Assembly: GCF_030944405.1 (NCBI RefSeq) | Contig: NZ_CP132339.1 | Coordinates: forward strand, 6,262,001 to 6,326,000 | Length of the DNA: 64,000 bases | Origin: Janthinobacterium sp. J1-1 | Lineage (GTDB): Bacteria; Pseudomonadota; Gammaproteobacteria; Burkholderiales; Burkholderiaceae_D | Direction: 5' to 3' | Part shown: one piece after another, positions 1 through 9,976 of the stretch | Layout of the letters: each line of letters begins with the position of its first letter | Position numbering within the stretch: the stretch's first letter is position 1 | Notes under the pieces: generated by a model | What the model was told of the DNA's origin: nothing | Database searches by the model: none | Seen by the model: the letters and a program-made list of their open reading frames with translations, nothing else | Made by a program: the position numbers and the translations under genes

Positions 1-944
1 CATCGGCCGGCGGCTTGCAGGCGCTGGCCCGGCTGGTCGGGCAGTTCGACACGGACTTTCCCGCCGCCATGCTGATCGTCCAGCATATGGCGGCCACGGC
101 CTCGTCCGAGCCGCTGCTGCATCTGTTGCAAAGAACGGGGACACTGCCCTGCAAGATCGCCACCGATGGCGAAAAAATCCTGGCCGGCCATGTCTACCTG
201 GCCCAGCCCGATCACCATCTGATGATCTCGGGCGAGCGCATCGCCATCACCAAGGGCGCACGCGAGAACAGGGCGCGGCCAGCCATCGATTCGCTGTTCC
301 GTTCGGCCGCCGTGGCGTTCGGCAACCGCGTGGTGGCCGTGGTGCTGACCGGCTACCTGGACGACGGCAGCGAAGGACTGGTGGCCGTCAAGCGCTGCGG
401 CGGCACCTGCGTGGTGCAGGATCCCGACGATTGCGCCTATCCGGACATGCCGCAAAATGCGCTGCGGCTGGCCAAGGTCGACCATTGCCTGCCGATTGCG
501 CAGATGGGCGTGCTGCTGGCGAGCCTGGTCAAGCGGCGCAAACGCAAGCAGGCCGCGATTCCCGACGATATCGCGGTCGAGGCCACCATCGCACACCGCG
601 TGCTGAGTGACCTGGAATCGGTGGAGGAACTGGGCGAGCAGGTGCCGTTCAATTGCCCGGGCTGCGGCGGCGTGCTGTGGCAGATGAAGAAGGGAAAACT
701 GTTGCGCTACCGCTGCCATACGGGGCACTCCTATACGGCCGCGACGCTGATGGCGGAACAGAAGGCGAAGATGGAAGAAACCCTGTGGATCGCGCTGCGC
801 ATGTTCGAGGAGAACCGCAACCTGCTGATACGCATGGGGGCGCAGGGCGAGGCCGGCCCCTCCCACGCCGAGCGCATCGGACAAGCCCAGGTGCATATCG
901 ACCGCATCCGCGCCATGTTGAAGTCGGAGACGGCCACGGCCTGA
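1..944 (+). CDS. cheB: CheB-type protein-glutamate methylesterase (5' partial)
   Basis: Removes methyl groups from chemoreceptor glutamates, or acts in a chemosensory-like pathway. The visible reading frame begins with SAGG, the tail of the CheB catalytic serine motif, so the start and any receiver domain lie upstream of the window. The other triad residues are recognisable: His in VQHM and Asp in LTGYLDDGSEGL. After the catalytic domain comes a C-terminal extension with a CPGCGG ... CHTGH motif (Cys-X2-Cys then Cys-X2-His), which looks like a small zinc-binding module found in stand-alone CheB-like proteins. No other chemotaxis gene is visible here. The family call is firm; whether it serves flagellar chemotaxis or another output cannot be told from this fragment. 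Confidence 0.85.
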   Translation, partial: SAGGLQALARLVGQFDTDFPAAMLIVQHMAATASSEPLLHLLQRTGTLPCKIATDGEKILAGHVYLAQPDHHLMISGERIAITKGARENRARPAIDSLFRSAAVAFGNRVVAVVLTGYLDDGSEGLVAVKRCGGTCVVQDPDDCAYPDMPQNALRLAKVDHCLPIAQMGVLLASLVKRRKRKQAAIPDDIAVEATIAHRVLSDLESVEELGEQVPFNCPGCGGVLWQMKKGKLLRYRCHTGHSYTAATLMAEQKAKMEETLWIALRMFEENRNLLIRMGAQGEAGPSHAERIGQAQVHIDRIRAMLKSETATA

Positions 945-950
945 TCTGCT

Positions 951-976
951 ACCCTCCCCATGCTCAGGGAGAGGGT
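951..976. terminator. Weak hairpin between convergent genes
   Basis: ACCCTC-CCC pairs with GGG-A-GAGGGT around a 7-nt loop, leaving one bulged base, in the 42-bp gap between the convergent cheB-like and receptor genes. There is no T-run on either strand, so it would be an inefficient or Rho-assisted terminator at best. Confidence 0.3.
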
Positions 977-986
977 CCATCGAACG

Positions 987-3131
987 TCAAAAATCCACGT
1001 TCGCCGACAACCACAATCTGCGGCCATCCATATTGTTCACATAGCGGCTGCTGTAGGTCAGCGCCGGGCCGGACGTGGCGCGGTATGGCTGGTAGTCGAT
1101 AAAGTCCTTGTTGAGCAGGTTGTACACGGCCGCGTTCAGGGTGATCTTTGGCGTGACCTGATAGCTGGCGCCCAGGTGCAGCATGGTGTAACCCTTGTAG
1201 TCGCCCAGTGCGGCCTTGGCGGCGCGGGTGGAGGCCGAGGTGCCGGGGTCGCGGAAGCGGTCGCTACGGTATTCGGCGCGCAGCCAGCTCTTCCATTCAC
1301 GCGTGATATCCCACGTCAGGCGCGCGTTGACGGCGTGTTTCGGCGTGTCGCCCAGCGGCTGGCCGGCGTTGCTGCCGCTCTTCTGTTCGCTTTCCGTATA
1401 GGTGTAGTTGGCGCTGGCGGCAATCGTCTTGCTCAGCTGGAAGCGGGTGTTCATTTCCACGCCGCGCGTGACGGCTTCGTCGACGTTGATCGACTGGCCA
1501 AACGCATCGACCCTGGGCCAGTTGCCGAAGCTCACGCATCCCGGGCGATTCGGCGACAGGCTGTAGGTGCAATTGATCAGGCCGGTGCCGGTGGTGATCT
1601 TGTCCTTGAATTCATTGTTGAACACGGCAAAGCTGGCGGTCCAGCCGGCCAGGTTGTCGAAGTAGGCGCCCAGCTCGGTGGTGGTGCTGGTTTCCGGTTT
1701 CAGGCCGGGGCTGCCGACCAGCGGGATCGTGCCCTGGCCGCCGAAGCCGTTGATGCCGGGCGACAGTTGCTCGACGCGCGGCGTCTTGTAACCCTTGCTG
1801 AGGCCGCCTTTGACGGTCCAGTTCGGCGTCGCGTTCCACACCGCATAGCCGCGCGGGCTGGTCTGGCCGCCGAAGATGCTGTGATCGTCATAGCGGGCGC
1901 CCAGGGTCAGCGCGAAACTTTCCAGCAAGCGCCATTCGTCTTCCGCGAACAGGGCTTTTTGCGTGAACTCGAATACTGTCGGCGCCACGCCGTCGGTCAT
2001 CTCGGCCTTCCACCACTGCGCGCCGATGGTCGACATGTGATTGCCCCAAGGCAGCACCAATTTGGTGTCGAAGACCTTGCTTTCCACTTCCAGCGTGCGC
2101 GCGCTGCCGGCCACGGCGCCTGGCGTACCCGGCGGTATGGTGCGGCCCAGGGTTTCCGTCTTGTTCACCATATAGCTGCTGTCGAGCGTGCCGAAGCCCA
2201 GGCGGCCCGTGTGCGACAGGGTCCACTGGTCGCGGTTGTATTTCTGCTTGGTGGCATAGCCACCCGTGCCCAGGGTGCCGAGCTGGCCGCGCGAGTTGTC
2301 ATAGGTCTGGCGGCCCGCTTCGGCGTCCAGGGTGATGGTATGGAAACGGTTCGGCGTGAATGCCAAGCGGCCGCCGAAGTTTTCCACGTCCGAGCGCACG
2401 GGGTTGGCGCCCATTCTTGCGGGCTCGTCCACGCCGGGCAGCGTTTCATAGCTGATGTCGGCCGCATCGCGGCGCTGCTTGCTGCCGCGCAGCGACAGGC
2501 TCAGCGTATCGGCGACGATCGGGCCGCTCAGGTAAAACTTGCCGGCCTTGACGTCGCCGAACGACGATTCTTCCTGCAAGGTGTAGTCGGCGCCGACCGA
2601 GCCTATCCACTTCTTGCCCACCTTGCGCGTGATGATATTGATCACGCCGCCCATCGCGTCGGAACCGTACAGGGTCGACATCGGGCCACGGATGATCTCG
2701 ATGCGCTCGATGGCGGCAAGGGGCGGCATAAAGCTGGTCTGCGTGCCGCCGAAGCCGTTCGGCGTGACATTGCCGGCAGCGTTCTGGCGGCGGCCATCGA
2801 TCAATACCAGCGTGTAGTCGCTGGGCATGCCACGGATGCTAATGTTCATGCCACCCGTCTTGTCGCCGGCCGCGCCGACGTCGATGCCTTCCACGCTCTC
2901 CAGCGCCTGTGTCAGGTTGCCGAAGCGCTCGCGCGACAGTTCATCGCGCGTCAGCACGGTGATCGAGGCGGGCGCCTGCTTGATGTCCTGCTCGAAACCG
3001 GCGGCCGAGACCACCACTTCGGGCATGGTGTCGGCGGACGTCTCCTGGGCAAAGGCGGGGGTGCTGGACAGGGCTGCCAGGCTCAGCGCGAGCGTGGTCA
3101 GACGCGGCATGGTGCGGGTGCGATGAAACAT
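987..3131 (-). CDS. TonB-dependent outer-membrane receptor, CirA/FepA-like
   Basis: Energy-dependent outer-membrane channel, probably for a catecholate siderophore or its breakdown products. The 714-residue protein has a signal peptide after a short leader (hydrophobic core ending STPAFA), then a plug domain containing ISIRGMPSDYTLVLIDGRRQ and IIRGPMSTLYGSDAMGGV, very close to the plug of E. coli CirA, and a C-terminal barrel ending in aromatic NVDF. The ATG at 3131 has a GGAG site just upstream. It diverges from a two-component system, and a CTTAA direct repeat lies in the shared 106-bp gap, suggesting local control. Substrate is inferred from the plug similarity only. Confidence 0.9.
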   Translation of the reverse strand: MFHRTRTMPRLTTLALSLAALSSTPAFAQETSADTMPEVVVSAAGFEQDIKQAPASITVLTRDELSRERFGNLTQALESVEGIDVGAAGDKTGGMNISIRGMPSDYTLVLIDGRRQNAAGNVTPNGFGGTQTSFMPPLAAIERIEIIRGPMSTLYGSDAMGGVINIITRKVGKKWIGSVGADYTLQEESSFGDVKAGKFYLSGPIVADTLSLSLRGSKQRRDAADISYETLPGVDEPARMGANPVRSDVENFGGRLAFTPNRFHTITLDAEAGRQTYDNSRGQLGTLGTGGYATKQKYNRDQWTLSHTGRLGFGTLDSSYMVNKTETLGRTIPPGTPGAVAGSARTLEVESKVFDTKLVLPWGNHMSTIGAQWWKAEMTDGVAPTVFEFTQKALFAEDEWRLLESFALTLGARYDDHSIFGGQTSPRGYAVWNATPNWTVKGGLSKGYKTPRVEQLSPGINGFGGQGTIPLVGSPGLKPETSTTTELGAYFDNLAGWTASFAVFNNEFKDKITTGTGLINCTYSLSPNRPGCVSFGNWPRVDAFGQSINVDEAVTRGVEMNTRFQLSKTIAASANYTYTESEQKSGSNAGQPLGDTPKHAVNARLTWDITREWKSWLRAEYRSDRFRDPGTSASTRAAKAALGDYKGYTMLHLGASYQVTPKITLNAAVYNLLNKDFIDYQPYRATSGPALTYSSRYVNNMDGRRLWLSANVDF

Positions 3132-3200
3132 TCAATCTCCGGGGGTGATGTTTATACAGTTTAAGAATAGGAATCATTTACAATTGATGGTGCAAAGAAG

Positions 3201-3219
3201 TTCTTAAGAGGTTCTTAAC
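3201..3219 (+). promoter_or_regulatory. CTTAA direct repeat, PmrA/QseB-like box
   Basis: Two CTTAA half-sites (3203-3207 and 3214-3218, each within TTCTTAA) lie 11 bp apart, one helical turn, in the gap between the receptor and the response regulator. This matches the CTTAA-N6-CTTAA pattern recognised by PmrA/QseB-type OmpR regulators, the subfamily to which the adjacent regulator appears to belong. It sits about 20 bp upstream of the regulator start and about 70 bp upstream of the receptor start, so it could serve both. Confidence 0.55.
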
Positions 3220-3237
3220 AAGTTGTATTGAAGACAC

Positions 3238-3915
3238 ATGCGCATATTGCTGACAGAAGACGACCCGCAACTGGGCCGCGCCACCCAGATCGGCCTGGAA
3301 CAGAACGGCTATGCGGTCGACTGGGTGACCTCGGCCGAGCAGGCCCACACGGCGGTGCGCCTGCACGACTACGGCTGCATCCTGCTCGACCTGGGCTTGC
3401 CGGGACAGGACGGCATGGCGGCGCTCGAGGTGTTGCGCACGCGCGGCTACCAGGGCGCCATTTTGATCGTCACGGCGCGCGACCATGTGGCCGGGCGCAT
3501 CGCCGGGCTCGATGGCGGCGCCGACGACTTTATCGCCAAGCCCTTCGACCTCGACGAGCTGGCGGCACGCATCCGCAGCAGCAGCCGGCGCGCAGCCGGC
3601 AGGGTGCGCGAACAGCTCGTGCATGGCGAGCTGCTGCTCGATATCGCCGAGCGGCAAGTCACGCAGGCCGGGCGCGCCGTGGCGCTGACGGTCAAGGAAT
3701 TCCGTATTCTGCAGATGCTGGTCGAGCAGAGCGGGCGCATCCTGAGCCGCGAACAGCTGGAAAAGAATTTATATAGCTGGGGCGAGGAAGTGGAAAGCAA
3801 TGCCATCCAGGTGCATATCCACCACTTGCGCAAGAAGCTGGGGCGCGGCCTGATCCGCACCGTGCATGCGATAGGCTATTGCTGCGACAAACCGTTGTCG
3901 GCCGCCGCCGCGTGA
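3238..3915 (+). CDS. OmpR-family response regulator (QseB/PmrA/TctD-like)
   Basis: DNA-binding output half of a two-component system. The 225-residue protein has a receiver domain with the acidic pair near residues 8-9, phospho-acceptor Asp51 in LLDLGLPGQDG and the conserved Lys in FIAKPFD. A C-terminal winged helix follows, with the recognition region around VHIHHLRKKLG. The stop codon overlaps the kinase GTG start by 4 bases, so the two are translationally coupled. A CTTAA-N6-CTTAA repeat just upstream suggests autoregulation and control of the divergent CirA-like receptor. The signal is unknown; iron, polymyxin-type stress or carboxylates are all known for related systems. Confidence 0.92.
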   Translation: MRILLTEDDPQLGRATQIGLEQNGYAVDWVTSAEQAHTAVRLHDYGCILLDLGLPGQDGMAALEVLRTRGYQGAILIVTARDHVAGRIAGLDGGADDFIAKPFDLDELAARIRSSSRRAAGRVREQLVHGELLLDIAERQVTQAGRAVALTVKEFRILQMLVEQSGRILSREQLEKNLYSWGEEVESNAIQVHIHHLRKKLGRGLIRTVHAIGYCCDKPLSAAAA

Positions 3916-5273
3916 ACCACGTCAACAGCTGGTCGCTGCGGCGCACCCTGCTGGCGGTGCTGCTGGGGCTGACGGTGCTGCTGTGGGGCAGCAGCGCGGC
4001 CATCGTGTATGTGGAAGCGCAGCAGGAAAGCGCCGAACTGTTCGACCAGTCGCTGGTGGAAACCGGGCATCTGCTGCTCTCCCTGGTGGAGAATGATTTG
4101 CGCAGCCGGAGCAGGCAGGCCACCATCGACCTGCCGCTGCGCGGCTATCCGAACCCGCATCACTACCTGCGCTTCAAGGTGCGCGACGCGCAGCAGAACG
4201 TGCTGTACCGCAATGATGGCGCCCTGACCACCTCGATCTCCCACAGCGCGCCGGACGGCCTGTCGTGGACCACCATCGACGGCCAGCAATGGCGGCTGTT
4301 CGTGCTGTGGGATGCGCCGCGCCAGCTGCAACTGCTGGTGGCCGAACCCACCAGCCACCGCGATGATATCAGCAGCCGCTTTTTCTACAAGATCGCCGTG
4401 CTCGGCGCGCTGCTGGTGGCGCTGGCGACTATCGTTATCTGGTGGAGCATCAACCGCGTGTTTCGCGTGCTGCGCCATTCGGCCAGTGAAGTGGCGGCGC
4501 GCACGCCGAACGACCTGGGCGATGTCAGCCTGCACGGCGTGCCCAGCGAAGTGCACCCGCTGCTGCTGGCGATCAACCGCTTGTTCGGCCGGGTGCGCCA
4601 CACCATGGAATACGAGCAGCGTTTTACTGCCGATGCGGCGCACGAGTTGCGCACGCCGCTGGCCGCCATCAAGACCAATCTGCAAGTGCTGCAGCGCGCC
4701 CGCAGCCCGCTTGAACGCGATGAATTTATCGCCGGGCTGGGGCTCAGCGTCGAGCGCGCCAGCCGGCTGGTCGATCAGTTGTTGACCCTGGCGCGGCTCG
4801 ATCCGCAAGCGGGCGCCAGCGCAGCACCGCAAAAAATGGACCTTGCCGGCCTGCTGGCGGAACAGGTCGCGCCATGGCAGGAGCAATGTGCGCAGCGGGG
4901 ACTGGCCTTGACCGTGGACCTGCGGGCGGCGCCGTGCCTGCTGGAACCAGACAGCATGCGCATGCTGCTGCGCAACCTGCTCGACAACGCCATGCGCTAT
5001 ACGCCGGCGCCAGGGCGGATCGACGTCAGTTGCGGCCAGCAGGATGGCTTGACGTTCCTGCGCGTGCGGGACACCGGCCCCGGCATTCCCGAAGCCATGC
5101 GCGAGCGCGTGTTCGAGCGCTTCTTTCGCCTGGCCGGCGCGCACCTGCCGGGCAGCGGACTGGGACTGTCGATCGTGCGGCGCATCGCCGACAGCCACCA
5201 GGCGCAGATCACGCTCGATGCGGGGCTGGACGAAAAGGGGCTGGCGGTGACGGTGTCATTTCCGCCAGCCTGA
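3912..5273 (+). CDS. Sensor histidine kinase partner of the OmpR regulator
   Basis: Inner-membrane sensor, 453 residues from the GTG at 3912 that overlaps the upstream stop codon (GTGA). Two membrane segments (about residues 10-32 and 157-178) flank a periplasmic domain of about 120 residues. They are followed by a short HAMP-like linker, the HisKA box with His244 in DAAHELRTPL, and an HATPase with N-box LLDNAMRYTP and G-boxes DTGPGIP and GSGLGLSI. The layout is that of the QseC/PmrB/TctE group. The upstream ATG at 3879 lies inside the regulator gene and is less likely to be the start. Confidence 0.92.
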   Translation: MNHVNSWSLRRTLLAVLLGLTVLLWGSSAAIVYVEAQQESAELFDQSLVETGHLLLSLVENDLRSRSRQATIDLPLRGYPNPHHYLRFKVRDAQQNVLYRNDGALTTSISHSAPDGLSWTTIDGQQWRLFVLWDAPRQLQLLVAEPTSHRDDISSRFFYKIAVLGALLVALATIVIWWSINRVFRVLRHSASEVAARTPNDLGDVSLHGVPSEVHPLLLAINRLFGRVRHTMEYEQRFTADAAHELRTPLAAIKTNLQVLQRARSPLERDEFIAGLGLSVERASRLVDQLLTLARLDPQAGASAAPQKMDLAGLLAEQVAPWQEQCAQRGLALTVDLRAAPCLLEPDSMRMLLRNLLDNAMRYTPAPGRIDVSCGQQDGLTFLRVRDTGPGIPEAMRERVFERFFRLAGAHLPGSGLGLSIVRRIADSHQAQITLDAGLDEKGLAVTVSFPPA

Positions 5274-5277
5274 GGGG

Positions 5278-5532
5278 TCAGGAGATATTCTGCCGCCGCG
5301 CCAGCGGCACATATTCGCCAGGCAGGCCGGCCGTTTCCAGCGCGTCGGCAAACGCCAGCAGGAACTTGGCCGGGCCGTGTTCCGATACCAGCAGCGAGGC
5401 TCCCTTGTGGCGCAGCAGTTTCAATACCTCCTGCTGGTGCGTCTGGTACTCCTGCGAATGGCCGTAAAAGGTCTGGTACATTTCCAGCGTTTCCATGGCC
5501 TTGGCGGCCAGGATGAATTCGGGTTTGTCCAT
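5278..5532 (-). CDS. Small conserved-type hypothetical protein, 84 aa
   Basis: I do not recognise a family. The protein starts MDKPEFILAAKAMETLEM, is mainly charged and helical, has no signal peptide, membrane segment or cysteine, and ends with a short basic stretch. The start at 5532 is chosen because GAGGAG lies at the right distance; a longer frame reaches 5670 but its extra N-terminus is basic and unlike a protein. It is convergent with the sensor kinase, 4 bases from its stop codon, and divergent from the lipoprotein gene. Confidence 0.7.
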   Translation of the reverse strand: MDKPEFILAAKAMETLEMYQTFYGHSQEYQTHQQEVLKLLRHKGASLLVSEHGPAKFLLAFADALETAGLPGEYVPLARRQNIS

Positions 5533-5661
5533 GATGTCTCCTCGTGGTGAGTGGAAAAAAACCGCAAAAAAGCTGTCACTGCCGATGTCATCATACGCTT
5601 GAATGCGTCGCTTGCGGTGCACGCTCAGGTAACATGCCAGCTTCGCCCCACAGGACTGCTT

Positions 5662-6627
5662 ATGCCCCATTTATTTACCGCCCTGCCCTGGCTGCGCGTG
5701 CTTGCGCTGGCCCTGCCGCTCGCCTCACTGTCCGCCTGCGCCAGCCCGCCCGCCCCCGAAACCCTGTTCGTCGCCAGCGCGCTGACGGCGCCGCACTCGT
5801 TCACCAAGGGCATCGAAGGCCCGGCCGTCGATGCGGATGGCAATATCTACGCCGTCAACTACGCGCGCCAGCAGACCATCGGCAAGGTCACGCCCGGCGG
5901 CCAGGGCGAAGTGTTCCTTACGCTGCCCGGCGCCAGCATCGCCAACGGCATCCGCTTCGGCAGCCGTGGCCAGATGTATTTGGCCGACTATATCGAGCAT
6001 ACGATCTACGTGGTGGAGCCAGGCACGCGCACCGTCGCCATCCACGCGCGCGACGCCCGCATGACGCAGCCCAACGATATCGCCATCACGCAGGACGACG
6101 TGCTGTATGCGAGCGATCCGAACTGGAAGGAAAACACGGGCCGCGTGTGGCGCATCGCGCGCGACGGCACCGTCACCCTGGCGCTCGACATCATGGGTAC
6201 GGCCAATGGCATCGAGGTCAGCCCCGATGGCAAGATTCTGTACGTGAATGAAAGCGTGCAGCGCAATATCTGGGCCTACGATATCGGCGCCGATGGCAGC
6301 TTGAGCGGCAAGCGCCTGTTCCAGCGCTTCGACGACTTCGGCATGGACGGCATGCGCGTCGACGTCGACGGCAACCTGTATGTCACGCGCTACAGCAAGG
6401 GCACGGTGGTCAAGCTGTCACCGCAGGGCAAGTTGCTGCGCGAGATCAGCGTGCCGGGCGCGAAACCCAGCAATATCAGCTTCGGCGGCCCGGACGGCCG
6501 CACCGCGTATGTGACGGAAGTGGTGCAAGGGCGGCTGCTGCAGTTCCGCGTCGACCGGCCGGGGCTGGAGTGGCAGCGGGGGCAGGAGAGCAAGGCGCAT
6601 CCGTTGGCGGTGCCGCCGATAAAGTAA
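5662..6627 (+). CDS. SMP-30/gluconolactonase-like beta-propeller lipoprotein
   Basis: A 321-residue exported protein. The N-terminus has a hydrophobic core followed by the lipobox LSAC, so it is probably a lipoprotein. The body consists of beta-propeller repeats typical of the SMP-30/gluconolactonase/LRE family: EGPAVDADGNIYAVNYA, QPNDIAITQDDVLYASD, NGIEVSPDGKILYVNES and MDGMRVDVDGNLYVTR, which supply the metal-site Glu, Asn and Asp seen in this family. Likely a periplasmic lactonase or sugar-lactone binding protein; the substrate is not evident. The IS110 element lies immediately downstream, 35 bp from the stop. Confidence 0.8.
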   Translation: MPHLFTALPWLRVLALALPLASLSACASPPAPETLFVASALTAPHSFTKGIEGPAVDADGNIYAVNYARQQTIGKVTPGGQGEVFLTLPGASIANGIRFGSRGQMYLADYIEHTIYVVEPGTRTVAIHARDARMTQPNDIAITQDDVLYASDPNWKENTGRVWRIARDGTVTLALDIMGTANGIEVSPDGKILYVNESVQRNIWAYDIGADGSLSGKRLFQRFDDFGMDGMRVDVDGNLYVTRYSKGTVVKLSPQGKLLREISVPGAKPSNISFGGPDGRTAYVTEVVQGRLLQFRVDRPGLEWQRGQESKAHPLAVPPIK

Positions 6628-6645
6628 CGCCGGCCGGGTGGACGT

Positions 6646-6654
6646 AGATACTGT
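6646..6654 (+). repeat. 9-bp direct repeat flanking the IS110 gene (copy 1)
   Basis: AGATACTGT occurs here and again at 7681-7689, on the two sides of the transposase gene. It could be a duplicated target core or chance; IS110 elements usually share only a short core. The element ends cannot be fixed from this alone. Confidence 0.3.
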
Positions 6655-6662
6655 TATCCCCG

Positions 6663-7858
<1,196 letters not shown>

Positions 7859-7890
7859 GGTCGGATTACGCGCTACGCGCTAATCCGACC
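7859..7890. repeat. REP-like palindrome
   Basis: Arms GGTCGGATTA and TAATCCGACC (10 bp, perfect) enclose a 12-nt centre CGCGCTACGCGC that is itself partly palindromic. It sits between the IS110 flank and the 3' end of the PRISE reductase gene, 23 bp from its stop. It looks like a dispersed REP-type element and could also help transcription termination. Confidence 0.65.
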
Positions 7891-7912
7891 TACGCGACCT
7901 GTCTGCGCCCTT

Positions 7913-8980
7913 TTAAGACGGTATCACCCGCTCCGCCTTCAAGCGGTCAAACAACGTGAAAAACGCCTCCGGCGTATCCTGGTAATCGAGGAAACCCGCC
8001 TTGCGGCTCTTGCTCATGTCGGTCATCACTTCCATCGGCCGGCCCAGGTCGGCGTCGGTATGCCACCATGAAGCCAGGCGCCCCACATCCGCCTCCACCA
8101 GGCCATGCTGCTGCGCGATGGCGCGCCATTGTTCGGCTGCGCCGTCCATGCGGCCGGCCAGTGGCGAGATGGTATCGGGCAGCTCGGCCGCTTCCACGCC
8201 AAAGTACGCCGCCAGGCGCGGCCACAGCCACTTCCAGCGGAACACGTCGCCATTGACGATATTGAAGTCCTGGTTGGCTGCCGCCGGACTCTGCGCCGCC
8301 CACGCCAGCTGGCGCGCGATCTGGCCCGCGTCGGTCATGTCGGACAGGCCGTTCCACTGCGCCGACGAACCCGGAAACACGAACGGCTGGCCGCTGGCCT
8401 TGCACAGAGTCGCATACACGGCCAGCGTCAACCCCATGTTCATGGCGTTGCCCAGCGCGTAGCCGATAATGGTGTGCGGGCGATGCACGCTCCAGTTAAA
8501 ACCATATTTTTCGGCCGCCTCGAACAGGCGGTCTTCCTGCTCGTAGTAGAAATTCTCGACATCCTGGCGGCCCTGCTCTTCGCGGAACGGCGTGACGGGC
8601 ACACTGCCTTTGCCATACGCGTCGAACGGTCCCAGGTAGTGCTTCAGGCCCGTCACCAGCGCGGCGTGACGCAGGTGCCCATGCGGCCCCAAGGCGGCCA
8701 GTACATTGGCGACCATGGCGCCGTTGACGCGGATATTTTCCTTTTCATTTTCCTGGCGCGCCCAGGCCGTGAAGAACACATGACTGGCGTCGATACCGGC
8801 CAGGCCACTTGCCACGGCCGCCGCATCGGTGGCGTCCAGCTGCAGGGAAACGCAACCGCTTGGTACGGGTGTGCGGCCGCGCGAGACGCCGGTCACTTTC
8901 CAGCCTTGCGCCAGCAGGTGTGTCGCCAGGTTGCTGCCGATAACGCCGCTGGCGCCGATAATCAATGCATGCTTGTTCAT
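7913..8980 (-). CDS. PRISE-type short-chain reductase (progesterone 5-beta-reductase / iridoid synthase-like)
   Basis: NADPH-dependent reductase of enones, 355 residues, cytosolic. The N-terminal Rossmann motif is GASGVIGSNLA. PRISE signatures follow: HVFFTAW, LVTGLKHYLGPF and VENFYYEQED, the last containing the NFYY motif with the catalytic Tyr, and the Lys in GLKHY. Length and order match bacterial members of the family. It diverges from a LysR regulator whose start lies 93 bp away, a typical regulator-target pair. The natural substrate is not predictable from sequence. Confidence 0.88.
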   Translation of the reverse strand: MNKHALIIGASGVIGSNLATHLLAQGWKVTGVSRGRTPVPSGCVSLQLDATDAAAVASGLAGIDASHVFFTAWARQENEKENIRVNGAMVANVLAALGPHGHLRHAALVTGLKHYLGPFDAYGKGSVPVTPFREEQGRQDVENFYYEQEDRLFEAAEKYGFNWSVHRPHTIIGYALGNAMNMGLTLAVYATLCKASGQPFVFPGSSAQWNGLSDMTDAGQIARQLAWAAQSPAAANQDFNIVNGDVFRWKWLWPRLAAYFGVEAAELPDTISPLAGRMDGAAEQWRAIAQQHGLVEADVGRLASWWHTDADLGRPMEVMTDMSKSRKAGFLDYQDTPEAFFTLFDRLKAERVIPS

Positions 8981-9073
8981 AACGCTCTCCAGAATAAAAA
9001 TCCATCATATATCGGACAGAATTTCTTATCCGCGATAGTATTTCAGCTTATTCATGAAAAATATTCTGCAATC

Positions 9074-9973
9074 ATGTCCGACCATCTGAAAGGCATCGCT
9101 CCTTTTCTTGCCACCGCCGACGCCGGCAGTTTTACCAAAGCCGCCGAGCGGCTGCACCTGACCAGCTCGGCCGTCAGCAAGAGTGTGGCGCGGCTGGAGG
9201 AACGGCTGGGCGTGATCCTGTTCGAGCGCAGCACGCGGCGTTTGAAGCTGAGCAGCGCGGGCCACGCCTATTACGCCACCTGCAAGCGCGTGCTGCAGGA
9301 ACTGGCCGACGCGGAAAACGTGCTGGCCGAGCAGGAAGGCGAACTGGCGGGCACGGTGCGCATCGGCGTGCCGGCGTCCTACGGGCGCATGCGCGTGATG
9401 CCGGCGCTGATCGACCTGTGCGAAAAATATCCGCGGCTGCAGCCGTCGATCGCCTTCAGCGACCGCTTTGTCGACCTGTTCGAAGAGCGCATCGATATCG
9501 CCGTGCGCATCGGCGCACCAGGCCAGTGGCCGGCCGCGCTGGGCCAGATGCAGCTGGGCGAGGAACGGCTGATCTTTTGCGCGGCGCCCGCCTACCTGGC
9601 GCGGCGTGGCACGCCGAAAGATATACAGGAACTGGAACAGCATGACTGCATCGCCTACGGCCGTGGTGACGGCACGGCGGCGCCGTGGCTGTTTGTGGAA
9701 GAAACTGGCGTGGAGCGGCGCGTGGTAACGCCGCGTTTGATCGTGGGCGACGCCGAAGCGCAGACGGCCGCCGTACTGGCAGGCCTGGGCATCGCGCAGC
9801 AGGCGACGTGGCTGGTGCAGGAGCATTTGGCCAGCGGCGCCATCGTCGAAGTACTGCCTGATTACGCCACGCCAGGCTTGCCGCTCTACCTGGCGTGGCC
9901 GCTGGCGCGCCAGCTGACCATCAAGACCGGCACGCTGCTGCAGGAACTGAAGCAGCGTTTGCACATCAGCTGA
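9074..9973 (+). CDS. LysR-family transcriptional regulator (divergent from PRISE reductase)
   Basis: A 299-residue regulator with an N-terminal winged helix (FLATADAGSFTKAAERLHLT, then SSAVSKSVARLEERLG) and a C-terminal LysR substrate-binding domain with GTVRIGVPASYGRMRVMPAL. The AraC-like SLARLE variants and general layout resemble the CrgA/AaeR subgroup. The start at 9074 (MSDHLKG) is the first that gives a normal LysR N-terminus. It most likely controls the divergent reductase; a co-inducer cannot be guessed. Its stop is 3 bases from the convergent sugar-binding protein gene. Confidence 0.9.
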   Translation: MSDHLKGIAPFLATADAGSFTKAAERLHLTSSAVSKSVARLEERLGVILFERSTRRLKLSSAGHAYYATCKRVLQELADAENVLAEQEGELAGTVRIGVPASYGRMRVMPALIDLCEKYPRLQPSIAFSDRFVDLFEERIDIAVRIGAPGQWPAALGQMQLGEERLIFCAAPAYLARRGTPKDIQELEQHDCIAYGRGDGTAAPWLFVEETGVERRVVTPRLIVGDAEAQTAAVLAGLGIAQQATWLVQEHLASGAIVEVLPDYATPGLPLYLAWPLARQLTIKTGTLLQELKQRLHIS

Positions 9974-9976
9974 AGA

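Noticed and set aside
960..3164. 734-residue open frame on the plus strand across the receptor gene
   Set aside because: It is the antisense of the clear TonB receptor. High GC makes long shadow frames common, and it has no domain, signal or normal composition.
9010..9037. TATCG/CGATA pair between the PRISE reductase and LysR gene as an operator
   Set aside because: Only 5-bp arms with an 18-bp gap, which is expected by chance.
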